The notes: generated by a model from the letters alone, not told the origin. Positions 25,087 to 33,215 are shown, counted from the first letter of the stretch. The stretch: DNA of 45,824 nt from Pseudomonas gessardii (GCF_001983165.1 NZ_MNPU01000044.1:1-45824); one strand, 5' to 3'. Made by a program: numbers and translations.

Positions 25087-25608
25087 TTAATCGTCGAGGC
25101 GCTCTTCTAACTGGCGCACTTCGTAAGTGAGCTTGTCGAGGAACTGCATGCGCCGCATCAGGCGTTCGGCCTGCTCGCGTTGCGCTGCATCGTCCCAACA
25201 GGCCGCGAAGCTTTCGTTGAGTTCATCCTGGGCCACTTTCAGACGCCGCTTGAAGACCGCGACGCCAGCCAGATCGGCCTCGTCCTGCAAGTCTTCGAGC
25301 TCTTCGCGCCACTGCATCTGCTGCATCAGGAAATCAGGGTCATGGACCGTGACTTCCATCGGCAACTCGCGACCGCCCATGGCGAGCAGGTAACGCGCGC
25401 GCTTGGGAGGGCTTTTGAGCGTCTGATAGGCTTCGTTGAGGCTGGCTGACTGCTCCAGCGCCAGGCGTTGCTCACGCTCGGAAGCGTCGGCAAAGCGATC
25501 TGGATGCACCCCACGCGCCAGTTCACGGTAGCGCGTGGCAAGCTGATCGAGGTCCAGGCGAAAGCTCGGCTGCAGCTCGAATAAAGCGAAATGACAAGGA
25601 GTACCCAC
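25087..25608 (-). CDS. hscB: Fe-S assembly co-chaperone HscB (J-domain protein)
   Basis: Delivers IscU to HscA and stimulates its ATPase. The start is set at a GTG (25608) with GAGG upstream, giving 173 residues that begin with the family's GTPCHFALFELQPSF. An extension to 25647 would overlap iscA. The J domain carries HPD at 35-37 (VHPDRFADAS), followed by a C-terminal three-helix bundle that binds IscU. It lies 8 bases after iscA. Confidence 0.96.
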   Translation of the reverse strand: MGTPCHFALFELQPSFRLDLDQLATRYRELARGVHPDRFADASEREQRLALEQSASLNEAYQTLKSPPKRARYLLAMGGRELPMEVTVHDPDFLMQQMQWREELEDLQDEADLAGVAVFKRRLKVAQDELNESFAACWDDAAQREQAERLMRRMQFLDKLTYEVRQLEERLDD

Positions 25609-25616
25609 AAATAGCC

Positions 25617-25940
25617 TCAGATGTTGAAGCTTTCGCCGCAGCCACATTCACCGCGTACGTTGGGGTTGTTGAACTTGAAGCCTTCGTTCAACCCTTCCTT
25701 GACGAAATCGAGCTCGGTGCCGTCCAGGTAGGTCAGGCTTTTCGGGTCGATGATCACTTTCTCGCCGTGACTTTCAAACACCTGATCTTCCGCAACCACC
25801 TCGTCGACGAACTCCAGCACATAGGCAAGGCCGGAACAGCCCGTGGTGCGCACACCCAGACGAATCCCCTCACCTTTACCGCGCCCATCCAGGGAGCGTC
25901 GCACGTGCCGCGCAGCCGCTTCTGTCATGCTGATAGCCAT
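25617..25940 (-). CDS. iscA: A-type Fe-S carrier protein IscA
   Basis: Carrier that accepts clusters and passes them to targets. The start is the ATG of MAISMTEAAARHV (25940) behind AAGGAG, giving 107 residues. The three conserved cysteines are Cys35 in GCSGLAY and two in the C-terminal GECGCGESF. It lies 28 bases after iscU. Confidence 0.97.
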   Translation of the reverse strand: MAISMTEAAARHVRRSLDGRGKGEGIRLGVRTTGCSGLAYVLEFVDEVVAEDQVFESHGEKVIIDPKSLTYLDGTELDFVKEGLNEGFKFNNPNVRGECGCGESFNI

Positions 25941-25968
25941 CGTTGACTCCTTACTCGTCGCCAAATGC

Positions 25969-26355
25969 TTAGATCAAGCCTTTCTTCTGCTTGTAGTCGC
26001 GAACGGCCGCCTTGATGGCGTCTTCTGCGAGTACCGAGCAGTGAATTTTCACCGGCGGCAGGGCCAGTTCTTCGGCCAACTGGGTGTTGCTGATAGTGAC
26101 AGCCTCATCCAGGGTCTTGCCTTTCATCCATTCGGTCGCCAGGGAACTGGAGGCGATGGCTGAACCGCAGCCGTAGGTCTTGAACTTGGCATCTTCGATA
26201 ACGCCAGCGTCGTTGACCTTGATCTGCAGGCGCATAACGTCGCCGCACGCCGGGGCGCCGACCATGCCGGTGCCCACATCAGGATCTTGCGCGTCCATCT
26301 TGCCGACGTTGCGCGGGTTTTCGTAGTGGTCGATGACCTTTTCGCTGTAAGCCAT
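25969..26355 (-). CDS. iscU: Fe-S cluster assembly scaffold IscU
   Basis: Scaffold on which [2Fe-2S] clusters are built from IscS-derived sulfur. The 128 residues contain Cys37 (APACGDVM, with Asp39), Cys63 (YGCGSAIA) and Cys106 (IHCSVLAEDA), plus the LPPVK motif just before Cys106 that HscA recognises. It is separated from iscS by 99 bases containing a hairpin. Confidence 0.98.
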   Translation of the reverse strand: MAYSEKVIDHYENPRNVGKMDAQDPDVGTGMVGAPACGDVMRLQIKVNDAGVIEDAKFKTYGCGSAIASSSLATEWMKGKTLDEAVTISNTQLAEELALPPVKIHCSVLAEDAIKAAVRDYKQKKGLI

Positions 26356-26393
26356 GGTACTGAATCCTCACTCATCAGGGCCGCTCTGGAACC

Positions 26394-26431
26394 CTGTAGA
26401 AACGCCTGCGTTTTCCGCCACGTTCCTACAG
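26394..26431 (-). promoter_or_regulatory. Imperfect hairpin between iscS and iscU
   Basis: Arms 26394-26410 and 26416-26431 (CTGTAG...CTGCG with CGCCACGTTCCTACAG) pair with a few mismatches around a short loop and have a REP-like edge. In E. coli the iscS-iscU gap is where the sRNA RyhB triggers message decay while iscR is spared. A similar processing or stabilising role here is an inference. Confidence 0.5.
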
Positions 26432-26454
26432 AGCTTGGGTGGCGGCTTCTATAG

Positions 26455-27669
26455 TTAGTGTGCCGCCCACTCGATCTTGGAAATATCGACACCGTCTTTG
26501 TACATATCCCACAGCGGCGACAGGGTGCGCAGCTTGGTGACCGCTTCGCAGACTTTCTGCGCTGCGTAGTCGACTTCTTCTTCGGTGGTGAAACGGCCGA
26601 ACGTAAAGCGGATCGAGCTGTGCGCCAACTCGTCGTTGCGGCCCAGGGCGCGCAGGACGTAGGACGGCTCAAGGGAGGCCGAGGTGCAGGCCGAACCGGA
26701 CGAAACCGCCAGGTCCTTGAGCGCCATGATCAGCGACTCGCCTTCGACGTAGTTGAAGCTCAAATTCAGGTTGTGCGGTACACGGGCGGTCATGCTGCCG
26801 TTGATGTACAGCTCTTCAAGGTTCTCGACCTGCTTGTAGAAACGATCGCTGAGGGCCTTGATGCGCACGTTTTCGGCAGCCATGTCTTCCTTAGCTACGC
26901 GGAAGGCTTCGCCCATGCCAACGATCTGGTGGGTCGCCAGGGTGCCCGAACGCATGCCGCGCTCGTGACCGCCGCCGTGCATGGTGGCTTCGATGCGCAC
27001 GCGCGGCTTGCGGCTGACGTACAGCGCGCCAATGCCTTTGGGGCCGTAGGTCTTGTGGGCCGAGAACGACATCAGGTCGACTTTCAGCTTGGACAGGTCG
27101 ATCTCGACCTTGCCGGTGGACTGGGCAGCATCGACATGCAGCAACACGCCTTTGGAGCGGGTCAGCTCGCCGATGGCGGCGATGTCGTTGATGGTGCCGA
27201 TTTCGTTGTTCACGTGGATCACGGAAACCAGGATGGTGTCTTCACGCATCGCCGCTTCGATCATGGCCGGGGTGACGATACCGTCGGTGGTGGGCTCAAG
27301 GTAAGTGACCTCGAAACCTTCACGCTCCAGTTGGCGCATGGTGTCGAGGACAGCCTTGTGCTCGATCTTGGTGGTGATCAGGTGCTTGCCCTTGGTCGCG
27401 TAGAAATGCGCGGCGCCCTTGATTGCCAGGTTGTCGGACTCGGTGGCACCGGAGGTCCAGACGATTTCACGCGGGTCGGCATTGACCAGGTCGGCGACCT
27501 GGCGACGAGCATTCTCCACCGACTCCTCGGCTTTCCAGCCGAAAACGTGGGAACGGGAAGCCGGGTTGCCGAAGTTTCCGTCAACCAGCAGGCATTCGCT
27601 CATCTTTTGCGCGACACGCGGATCAACCGGGGTGGTCGCTGAGTAATCAAGGTAAATCGGCAATTTCAT
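26455..27669 (-). CDS. iscS: Cysteine desulfurase IscS
   Basis: PLP enzyme that takes sulfur from cysteine as a persulfide and passes it to IscU and tRNA thiolation. The 404 residues are standard. The PLP lysine is in SFSAHKTYGPKGIG (about Lys206) and the active-site Cys in SSGSACTSASLEPSYVL (about Cys328), on the mobile loop. It follows iscR by 50 bases. Confidence 0.98.
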   Translation of the reverse strand: MKLPIYLDYSATTPVDPRVAQKMSECLLVDGNFGNPASRSHVFGWKAEESVENARRQVADLVNADPREIVWTSGATESDNLAIKGAAHFYATKGKHLITTKIEHKAVLDTMRQLEREGFEVTYLEPTTDGIVTPAMIEAAMREDTILVSVIHVNNEIGTINDIAAIGELTRSKGVLLHVDAAQSTGKVEIDLSKLKVDLMSFSAHKTYGPKGIGALYVSRKPRVRIEATMHGGGHERGMRSGTLATHQIVGMGEAFRVAKEDMAAENVRIKALSDRFYKQVENLEELYINGSMTARVPHNLNLSFNYVEGESLIMALKDLAVSSGSACTSASLEPSYVLRALGRNDELAHSSIRFTFGRFTTEEEVDYAAQKVCEAVTKLRTLSPLWDMYKDGVDISKIEWAAH

Positions 27670-27719
27670 GGACTTTCTCCTAAATCAGGCTGGCTGGCGT
27701 GCCGTTAGCTCTTCGGCTG

Positions 27720-28211
27720 TCACTCGACGGCGGACGCTTCAATCTTGTCCAGACGCGGCACCTTGGTATTGCATCGGCGCTGGTCCTGACGCTGGGCTAC
27801 TTCCTGCACCTCACGGCGAGTCACAAGATCAGCCAAGCTGATACCACTCAAAAACTCATGGATCTGCAGGCTCAGGTCACACCACAAGTGGTGCGTCAGG
27901 CAGGTGTCGCCGGCATGGCAATCACCCAGGCCCTGGCACTTGGTGGCATCGACGGATTCATTGACCGCGTCGATCAGCTGGGCGACCTGGATGCCCTGCA
28001 TGTCACGGGACAACTGATAACCACCGCCTGGGCCACGCACACTGGAAACCAGGTTGCTGCGGCGTAATTTGGCGAACAGTTGCTCAAGGTAAGACAGGGA
28101 AATGCCTTGGCGCTCGGAGATATCGGCCAGGGACACCGGCCCGTTTTGCGCGTGCAAGGCCAGGTCGAGCATGGCGGTCACCGCATATCGGCCTTTTGTA
28201 GTCAGTCTCAT
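27720..28211 (-). CDS. iscR: Fe-S cluster regulator IscR
   Basis: Rrf2-family repressor that senses Fe-S status. With a [2Fe-2S] cluster it represses its own operon; without it, it acts at other promoters. The start at MRLTTKGRYAVTAM (28211) gives 163 residues. The winged helix covers residues 1-75 (SLSYLEQLFAKLRR recognition helix) and the cluster ligands are Cys92, Cys98, Cys104 and His107 (KCQGLGDC, TCLTHHLW). An extension upstream of the ATG crosses the operators and is discarded. Two candidate IscR sites lie over its promoter. Confidence 0.97.
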   Translation of the reverse strand: MRLTTKGRYAVTAMLDLALHAQNGPVSLADISERQGISLSYLEQLFAKLRRSNLVSSVRGPGGGYQLSRDMQGIQVAQLIDAVNESVDATKCQGLGDCHAGDTCLTHHLWCDLSLQIHEFLSGISLADLVTRREVQEVAQRQDQRRCNTKVPRLDKIEASAVE

Positions 28212-28244
28212 GGACAAGTACCAAGGTGTTTCAGAATGGGAGCA

Positions 28245-28273
28245 AGTATGCGATTCCCGAGTATTTAAGTCAA
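28245..28273 (-). promoter_or_regulatory. Sigma-70 promoter of the isc operon
   Basis: TTGACT (28273-28268), a 17-base spacer and CATACT (28250-28245) read on the minus strand, 34 bases before the iscR ATG. The -35 box and spacer lie within the first IscR site, so binding should block RNA polymerase. Confidence 0.8.
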
Positions 28274-28277
28274 CTAT
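28253..28277 (-). promoter_or_regulatory. IscR type 1 operator, strong match
   Basis: The 25 bases match the published E. coli type 1 consensus (ATASYYGACTRWWWYAGTCRRSTAT) at 22 positions by my count. They overlap the -35 box of the isc promoter. Confidence 0.8.
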
Positions 28278-28302
28278 AAGACCTAGTACTTTAGTCAGGA
28301 AT
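28278..28302 (-). promoter_or_regulatory. IscR type 1 operator, weaker adjacent match
   Basis: About 17 of 25 positions match the type 1 consensus, with the core CTGACTAAA well kept. It abuts the stronger site directly, so two dimers could bind side by side. Confidence 0.55.
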
Positions 28303-28398
28303 ACCCGTAAAAAGGGCGCGCGAATCATAGCAGGATGGGGTGGGATCGAACAGCAAGAACAGGGCCGGAGCTCAACCTCAAGACCAATGGAGGTCAAA

Positions 28399-28487
28399 TG
28401 TGGGAGCTGGCTTGCCTGCGATGACGGCGGATCAGCAGCCCAAGGGGTGACTGGCAGACCGCTATCGCAGGCAAGCCAGCTCCCACA
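28399..28487. repeat. REPIN, GCTGGCTTGCCTGCGAT type
   Basis: Inverted units at 28399-28423 and 28464-28487. The core has T and A where the other REPINs of the window have G and C (GAGCTGGCTTGCCTGCG against GAGCGGGCTTGCCCGCG), so it belongs to a second REP subfamily. It lies between cysE and the IscR sites. With the operators it fills the 299-base gap 28212-28510, where no gene is seen. Confidence 0.88.
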
Positions 28488-28510
28488 GGGGATTTTCTCG
28501 GCCTTAAAAT

Positions 28511-29296
28511 CTAGCCAGCCTTGGTGGTGGCGCTTTCGTCCTTGATCTCGGCAAAGTCTTCTTCGCGCAACTCAGGCAGATCCGTCGCACAATAAGGGCT
28601 ACCCAGATCCTTCAGCGCGCCACACATGCCATCCAGCTTGCCATCCACCGCCTGCAGGTGGTCGAGCAACTGGCCGATGGCGCGGGCCACCGGGTCCGGC
28701 ATGTCTTCGCTGACGCCATAGGCATCAAAGCCGATTTTCTCGGCCATGGCCTTGCGCTTGGCCTCCTGCTCATCGCTGACTTGCGGCTTGACGATGATGC
28801 GTCCAGGGATACCCACTACAGTTGCACCCGGCGGCACCGCCTTGGTGACCACGGCATTGGAGCCGACCTTGGCCCCCGCACCGACGGTGAACGGCCCCAA
28901 AACCTTGGCACCGGCGCCGACTACCACGCCATCTTCAAGGGTCGGATGGCGCTTGCCCTTGTTCCAGGTGGTGCCGCCCAGCGTCACCCCCTGATAGAGG
29001 GTCACGTCATCGCCAATTTCGGCGGTTTCGCCAATCACGATGCCCATGCCGTGATCGATAAAGAAGCGACGACCGACCTTGGCCCCCGGATGAATCTCGA
29101 TCCCGGTCAGCCAGCGACCAAAGTTCGACACCAGGCGCGCCAGCCATTTCCAGCCCATGCCCCACAAGGCGCCGGACAGGCGGTGAATCCAGATCGCGTG
29201 CATGCCCGGGTAGCAGGTCAGCACTTCAAAGGCGTTGCGCGCCGCCGGGTCACGGTGGAAAACGCTTTGGATATCTTCTCGCAAACGCTCGAACAT
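28511..29296 (-). CDS. cysE: Serine O-acetyltransferase
   Basis: Acetylates serine to O-acetylserine, the precursor for cysteine. The 261-residue protein has an N-terminal helical domain (FERLREDIQSVF) and a left-handed beta-helix of hexapeptide repeats (IHPGAKVG, VIGETAEIGDDV, VVVGAGAKVLG, PFTVGAGAKVGSNAVV). The catalytic His is in FIDHGMGIVIGE. The C-terminal tail (from about 200) is where cysteine feedback usually acts. It starts 2 bases after trmJ. Its product feeds the sulfur used by the isc genes downstream. Confidence 0.96.
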   Translation of the reverse strand: MFERLREDIQSVFHRDPAARNAFEVLTCYPGMHAIWIHRLSGALWGMGWKWLARLVSNFGRWLTGIEIHPGAKVGRRFFIDHGMGIVIGETAEIGDDVTLYQGVTLGGTTWNKGKRHPTLEDGVVVGAGAKVLGPFTVGAGAKVGSNAVVTKAVPPGATVVGIPGRIIVKPQVSDEQEAKRKAMAEKIGFDAYGVSEDMPDPVARAIGQLLDHLQAVDGKLDGMCGALKDLGSPYCATDLPELREEDFAEIKDESATTKAG

Positions 29297-29298
29297 TT

Positions 29299-30069
29299 TT
29301 AATCCTTCCGCTCAAGAAGCTCGCCACGGGCCGCTTTCTGGGTTTCCGTGAGGATGCCACGCAATATATTCATCTCTGCCCGACTGACCGAGCTGCGCCC
29401 GTAAAGCCTTCGCAGGCGCGCCATCAAGTGCCGTGGTTTTTCCGGGTCAAGGAACTCGATGGCGACCAGGGTTTGCTCCAGGTGCTCATAGAACCGCTCC
29501 AACTCATCCATCGTGGCCAACTCGCCACTTTTGGTGGACGCGACCTCGTCCTTCTCCATCTTGCTCGGCTGGCCTTGCGCTGCCAGCCAGGCCATGCGTA
29601 CTTCATAGCTCAGCACCTGCACCGCCGCCCCGAGGTTCAGCGAGCTGAATTCGGGGTCGGATGGGATATGCACGTGAAAATGACAGCGCTGCAACTCGTC
29701 ATTGGTCAGGCCGGAGTCTTCACGGCCAAACACCAGGGCGATTTCAGCGCCGCCGGCCGCCTCTTCGACCACTTTGGCTCCACATTCACGGGGATCGAGC
29801 AGCGGCCAGGGGATGCGCCGGTCGCGGGCGCTGGTGCCGAGCACCAGGTTGCAGCCCACCAGAGCGTCTTCCAGAGTGGCGACGACCTGGGCTTTTTCCA
29901 GGATGTCATTGGCGCCAGAGGCGCGCGCATCGGCTTCGTGGTGCGGGAACACGCGCGGTTCCACCAGCACCAGGCGCGTCAGCCCCATGTTTTTCATGGC
30001 CCGCGCCACCCCGCCGATATTGCCGGGGTGACTGGTATTAACGAGGACGACACGAATGTTTTGCAGCAA
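29299..30069 (-). CDS. trmJ: tRNA (cytidine/uridine-2'-O)-methyltransferase TrmJ
   Basis: SPOUT-class methyltransferase acting on ribose 32 in the tRNA anticodon loop. The 256 residues begin MLQNIRVVLVNTSHPGNIGG from a TTG start codon (30069-30067) without a clear ribosome site, but homologues begin at the same place. The trefoil-knot SAM-binding elements LVFGREDSGLTNDEL and SLNLGAAVQVLSYE are present. It is divergent from suhB, an arrangement usual in pseudomonads, and is followed by cysE. Confidence 0.95.
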   Translation of the reverse strand: MLQNIRVVLVNTSHPGNIGGVARAMKNMGLTRLVLVEPRVFPHHEADARASGANDILEKAQVVATLEDALVGCNLVLGTSARDRRIPWPLLDPRECGAKVVEEAAGGAEIALVFGREDSGLTNDELQRCHFHVHIPSDPEFSSLNLGAAVQVLSYEVRMAWLAAQGQPSKMEKDEVASTKSGELATMDELERFYEHLEQTLVAIEFLDPEKPRHLMARLRRLYGRSSVSRAEMNILRGILTETQKAARGELLERKD

Positions 30070-30150
30070 GGGAGGCGCTCGCGGACACGGGAAAGGGGAG
30101 CAAATCTTACAGAACAGCCTAAGGTTATGCCATGAAAGCGAACGCCATCC

Positions 30151-30178
30151 TTCACCTGAAGAAAGTTTCTGCTAGAAT
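30151..30178 (+). promoter_or_regulatory. Candidate suhB promoter
   Basis: TTCACC (30151-30156), a 16-base spacer and TAGAAT (30173-30178) lie 37 bases upstream of the suhB ATG. The -10 box is good and the -35 box and spacing are moderate. Confidence 0.5.
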
Positions 30179-30214
30179 GCTCGGCTTTCTTTAACAACCT
30201 TAGGTGACACATCC

Positions 30215-31030
30215 ATGCAGCCCATGCTGAATATCGCGCTGCGCGCCGCCCGCAGCGCCAGTGAATTGATCTTCCGCTCCATCGAGCGCCTGGATACCAT
30301 CAAGGTCGACGAAAAAGACGCCAAGGATTATGTATCCGAGGTGGATCGCGCCGCCGAACAGAAAATCATCGACGCTCTGCGCAAGGCCTACCCTACCCAC
30401 GGCATCCTCGGCGAAGAAACCGGCCTGCACAAAGGCAGCGGCGAAGGCGAAGACTACCTGTGGATCATCGACCCACTGGATGGCACCACCAACTTCCTGC
30501 GCGGCATCCCGCACTTTGCCGTGAGCATTGCCTGCAAATACCGTGGTCGCCTGGAACACGCCGTGGTCCTGGACCCGGTTCGCCAGGAAGAATTCACCGC
30601 CAGCCGTGGCCGTGGCGCCCAGCTGAACGGTCGCCGCCTGCGCGTCAGCGGCCGCACCAGCCTGGACGGCGCCCTGCTGGGCACCGGCTTCCCGTTCCGT
30701 GACGACCAGATGGATAACCTGGAAAACTACCTGGGCATGTTCCGCGCCCTGGTTGGCCAGACCGCCGGCATCCGCCGCGCCGGTGCCGCCAGCCTGGACC
30801 TGGCGTATGTGGCCGCTGGTCGTTTTGATGCGTTCTGGGAGTCGGGCCTGTCCGAGTGGGACATGGCCGCAGGCGCCCTGCTGATTCAAGAAGCCGGCGG
30901 CCTGGTGAGCGACTTCACCGGCGGTCACGACTTCCTGGAGAAGGGTCACGTGGTTGCAGGCAACACCAAATGCTTCAAGGCAGTCCTGACGGCGATCCAG
31001 CCGCACCTGCCGGCTTCGCTGAAGCGTTAA
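30215..31030 (+). CDS. suhB: Inositol-1-monophosphatase SuhB
   Basis: Mg-dependent phosphatase of the IMPase family. In E. coli SuhB also joins the rRNA antitermination complex with Nus factors. The 271-residue protein has the metal ligands Glu67 (GEETG), Asp86 and Asp89 (IIDPLDGTTNF) and the second motif SEWDMAAGALLIQEAGG. It starts 145 bases from the divergent trmJ start and ends before a strong terminator that now carries an insertion sequence. Confidence 0.97.
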   Translation: MQPMLNIALRAARSASELIFRSIERLDTIKVDEKDAKDYVSEVDRAAEQKIIDALRKAYPTHGILGEETGLHKGSGEGEDYLWIIDPLDGTTNFLRGIPHFAVSIACKYRGRLEHAVVLDPVRQEEFTASRGRGAQLNGRRLRVSGRTSLDGALLGTGFPFRDDQMDNLENYLGMFRALVGQTAGIRRAGAASLDLAYVAAGRFDAFWESGLSEWDMAAGALLIQEAGGLVSDFTGGHDFLEKGHVVAGNTKCFKAVLTAIQPHLPASLKR

Positions 31031-31042
31031 GCGAGCGAGCAC

Positions 31043-31071
31043 AAAAAAGCACCCCGAGGGGTGCTTTTTTT
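31043..31071 (+). terminator. Terminator of suhB, T-tract split by an insertion sequence
   Basis: GCACCC (31049-31054) pairs with GGGTGC (31059-31064) around CGAG and is followed by seven Ts. The insertion sequence begins two bases later (31073). The T-tract is kept because the target duplication copies TTTTTTTA, so termination of suhB is probably intact. Confidence 0.9.
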
Positions 31072-31072
31072 A

Positions 31073-32380
31073 GGTTCTTCACGGAATCCCGGGAAACACA
31101 GAAACAAGAACGCCGATTTGATGAATGATGTTCGTGCGAGCAAACACATCTAAAAAACCGGCGTTCTTATGCGCGATATTAATACTTTCCTTCCTTTTTG
31201 GGAGGGCTTTTCTGTCGTTGCGATCAAACCTGACGGCGATGCCCTTCAAATCGATCTGATCCCCCAGGCCGCGCGATTTCCCACCTGTGGTGGCTGCCAA
31301 AAGCTCTGTTCAACAACTCATGAGTACTGCGATCGAGTCGTGCGTGACTTGCCGATTCTCGGTCGCGCAGTCCGCCTCAACGTGCAGCTCAGGCGTGTTA
31401 GTTGCCGTGATTGTGGCAAGCGCATGGAGGTCGTCAGTTGGCTGGATCGCTATGCCCGCATGACGCGCCGGCTGGCAGAGGCCGTTATTCAAGCCTGCGA
31501 ACGCCTTCCTACACTGCATGTTGCGCAAATGTTCGGGCTGCACTGGGACACCGTTCGGTTGCTGGAGCGGCGCGCTCTGCAAGCGGCGTTGAGTGCCTTA
31601 CCCAAGGCCCAGCCACGGCGCCTGATAATGGACGAGTTCGCGTTATTCAAAGGTCATCGCTACGCCAGCGTGGTGTTGGACGCTGATACTCGGCGAGTGC
31701 TTTGGATCGGCGAAGGCCGTAGCCGAGCGGCAGTCAGACCGTTTTTCGAAGAGCTGGGGCCAGAAGGGTGCGCCCGAATTGAAGCGGTAGCGATGGACAT
31801 GAACACGGCTTATGACCTGGAGGTTCGCCAACACTGCCCAAAAGCACGGGTGATTTATGACCTTTTCCATGTGGTCGCCAAATATGGCCGAGAAGTGATT
31901 GATCGTGTTCGCGTTGACGAGGCGAACCGATTGCGCCATGACAAGCCCGCTCGAAAGATCATAAAGCAAGCGCGATGGTTGCTATTGCGTAACCCGGAGA
32001 ACCTGAAAAAGCCGGAACAGCAGGTTCATTTACAGGATCTGCTGGCCGCTAACCAATCGTTAATGACGGTCTACTTGATGAAGGCCGAGCTCAAAATGCT
32101 CTGGGCGCCGAGCGATGCCTGGGACTGGAGATCAGCCTGGAAGCAGTGGCTGCGTCACGCTCAAGAAAGCGAAATACCCGCACTGATCCAGTTCGCAAAG
32201 CGACTAAAGGGCTACTGGCGGGGCATCGTGAGCCGGGTACGCTGGCCAATGCACACTGGTCAGTTGGAAGGAATAAACAATCGAATAAAGGTCATCAAAC
32301 GAATGGCGTACGGTTACCGGGACAGCGAATTCTTTTTCATGAAGATCAAGAGCGTCTTTCCCGGCAATCCGTGAAGAACC
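31073..32380 (+). mobile_element. Complete ISL3-family insertion sequence, 1308 bp
   Basis: Terminal inverted repeats at 31073-31099 and 32354-32380 match at 24 of 27 positions (outer bases GGTTCTTCACGGA on both sides). One transposase gene fills the element, and an 8-bp direct repeat flanks it. Intact gene, ends and duplication suggest recent insertion and likely activity. Confidence 0.95.
31169..32374 (+). CDS. ISL3-family transposase
   Basis: A 401-residue DDE transposase. The N-terminal zinc-binding domain has Cys40/Cys43 (CGGC) and Cys79/Cys82 (CRDC), followed by a helix-turn-helix region (VAQMFGLHWDTVRLLERRAL). The catalytic triad is Asp155 (IMDEFALFKGH), Asp210 (AMDMNTAY) and Glu367 (HTGQLEGINNRIK), all present. 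The last codons and the TGA lie inside the right inverted repeat, as is common in this family. The gene reads in the same direction as suhB. Confidence 0.95.
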   Translation: MRDINTFLPFWEGFSVVAIKPDGDALQIDLIPQAARFPTCGGCQKLCSTTHEYCDRVVRDLPILGRAVRLNVQLRRVSCRDCGKRMEVVSWLDRYARMTRRLAEAVIQACERLPTLHVAQMFGLHWDTVRLLERRALQAALSALPKAQPRRLIMDEFALFKGHRYASVVLDADTRRVLWIGEGRSRAAVRPFFEELGPEGCARIEAVAMDMNTAYDLEVRQHCPKARVIYDLFHVVAKYGREVIDRVRVDEANRLRHDKPARKIIKQARWLLLRNPENLKKPEQQVHLQDLLAANQSLMTVYLMKAELKMLWAPSDAWDWRSAWKQWLRHAQESEIPALIQFAKRLKGYWRGIVSRVRWPMHTGQLEGINNRIKVIKRMAYGYRDSEFFFMKIKSVFPGNP

Positions 32381-32436
32381 TTTTTTTATGCCCGGGATTT
32401 GGGCATGCCTCGATTCCAGCGACAACACAAATCAAC

Positions 32437-32525
32437 TGTGGGAGCGGGCTTGCCCGCGATAGCCGAGGGCCAGGTTAGATACATCTGACGGATCCACCGC
32501 CATCGCGGGCAAGCCCGCTCCCACA
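32437..32525. repeat. REPIN, GCGGGCTTGCCCGC type
   Basis: Inverted units at 32437-32461 and 32501-32525 around a spacer of about 40 bases. It lies between the insertion sequence and the convergent glycine-zipper gene. Confidence 0.9.
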
Positions 32526-32549
32526 TTTTGAGCTGCGCCAGGCTTGGGA

Positions 32550-33092
32550 TTACTGTTGATTTTGGCCCAAGATCAAACGCCCTTCTTTATCCACTGGGAT
32601 CTGGCTACCCGGATCACGCTCCATGCGCACCGATCCTTCCTTGCCATCCAGGTTGTAACGCACGTCATAACCAACAACCTTGTCGCTGATGTCGTTGACG
32701 GTATTACAGCGCGTCTGGGTGGTGGTGTAGGTATCACGGTTCTGCATGCCTTCCTGAACCTTGTTACCGGCATAACCACCACCGACTGCGCCGGCTACGG
32801 TGGCAATCTTCTTGCCTGTACCGCCGCCGATCTGGTTGCCGAGCAGGCCGCCTGCCAGGGCGCCGACTACCGTGCCGGCGATTTGATGCTGATCCTGCAC
32901 CGGACGCTGCCGGGTCACGGTGACGTCCTTGCAGACCTCACGGGGGGTTTTGATCTGGGTCTTGACCGGCTGCACTGCCAGCACTTGCGCATACTCAGGG
33001 CCGCTTTTTACCAGGCTGTAGGTGGCGACAGCACCCCCGGCAGTCACACCGACAGCACCCAATACCGCACCAACCAGTAACGACTTGTTCAC
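32550..33092 (-). CDS. Glycine-zipper 2TM domain protein, envelope-associated
   Basis: A 180-residue protein with an N-terminal hydrophobic segment (residues 5-25, probably signal or anchor). In the middle (about 70-110) is a glycine zipper with GxxxG spacing (GTVVGALAGGLLGNQIGGGTGKK, shown here in two parts: GALAGGLLGNQIG and AGAVGGGYAGNK), as in SlyB/Rickettsia 17-kDa antigen-like proteins. Cysteines at two places (VCKD, TRCN) could form a disulfide. The C-terminal part is polar. A gene of this type between suhB and secF is usual in pseudomonads. The exact role is unknown. Confidence 0.85.
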   Translation of the reverse strand: MNKSLLVGAVLGAVGVTAGGAVATYSLVKSGPEYAQVLAVQPVKTQIKTPREVCKDVTVTRQRPVQDQHQIAGTVVGALAGGLLGNQIGGGTGKKIATVAGAVGGGYAGNKVQEGMQNRDTYTTTQTRCNTVNDISDKVVGYDVRYNLDGKEGSVRMERDPGSQIPVDKEGRLILGQNQQ

Positions 33093-33154
33093 GTGAACCT
33101 CCTGACCATCACAAGCGGACTGAAACGTCCGCGCTATACCCAGCCTTGGAGCAA

Positions 33155-33185
33155 TAAAAAAGGCGCGAGTTCAATACTCGCGCCT
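33155..33185 (-). terminator. Terminator after secF
   Basis: On the minus strand AGGCGCGAGT pairs with ACTCGCGCCT (33185-33176 with 33170-33161) around a 5-base loop, followed by TTTTTATT. It ends the queA-secF operon 31 bases past the secF stop. On the plus strand it is also followed by TCTTT. Confidence 0.88.
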
Positions 33186-33215
33186 TCTTTGTCACAGCCG
33201 ATCAACAAACACCCA

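Larger units (their letters stand above)
31065..32388. repeat. 8-bp target-site duplication around the ISL3 element
   Basis: TTTTTTTA occurs at 31065-31072 and again at 32381-32388, directly abutting both ends of the element. Eight bases is the duplication length known for the ISL3 family. Confidence 0.92.

Noticed and set aside
30070..30150. TGGCAT/TAAGAT as a trmJ promoter
   Set aside because: Spacing is right but only two of six -35 positions fit; not enough to list.
31310..31969. Minus-strand frames within the ISL3 element as passenger genes
   Set aside because: They overlap the transposase completely, lack ribosome sites and show no domain.
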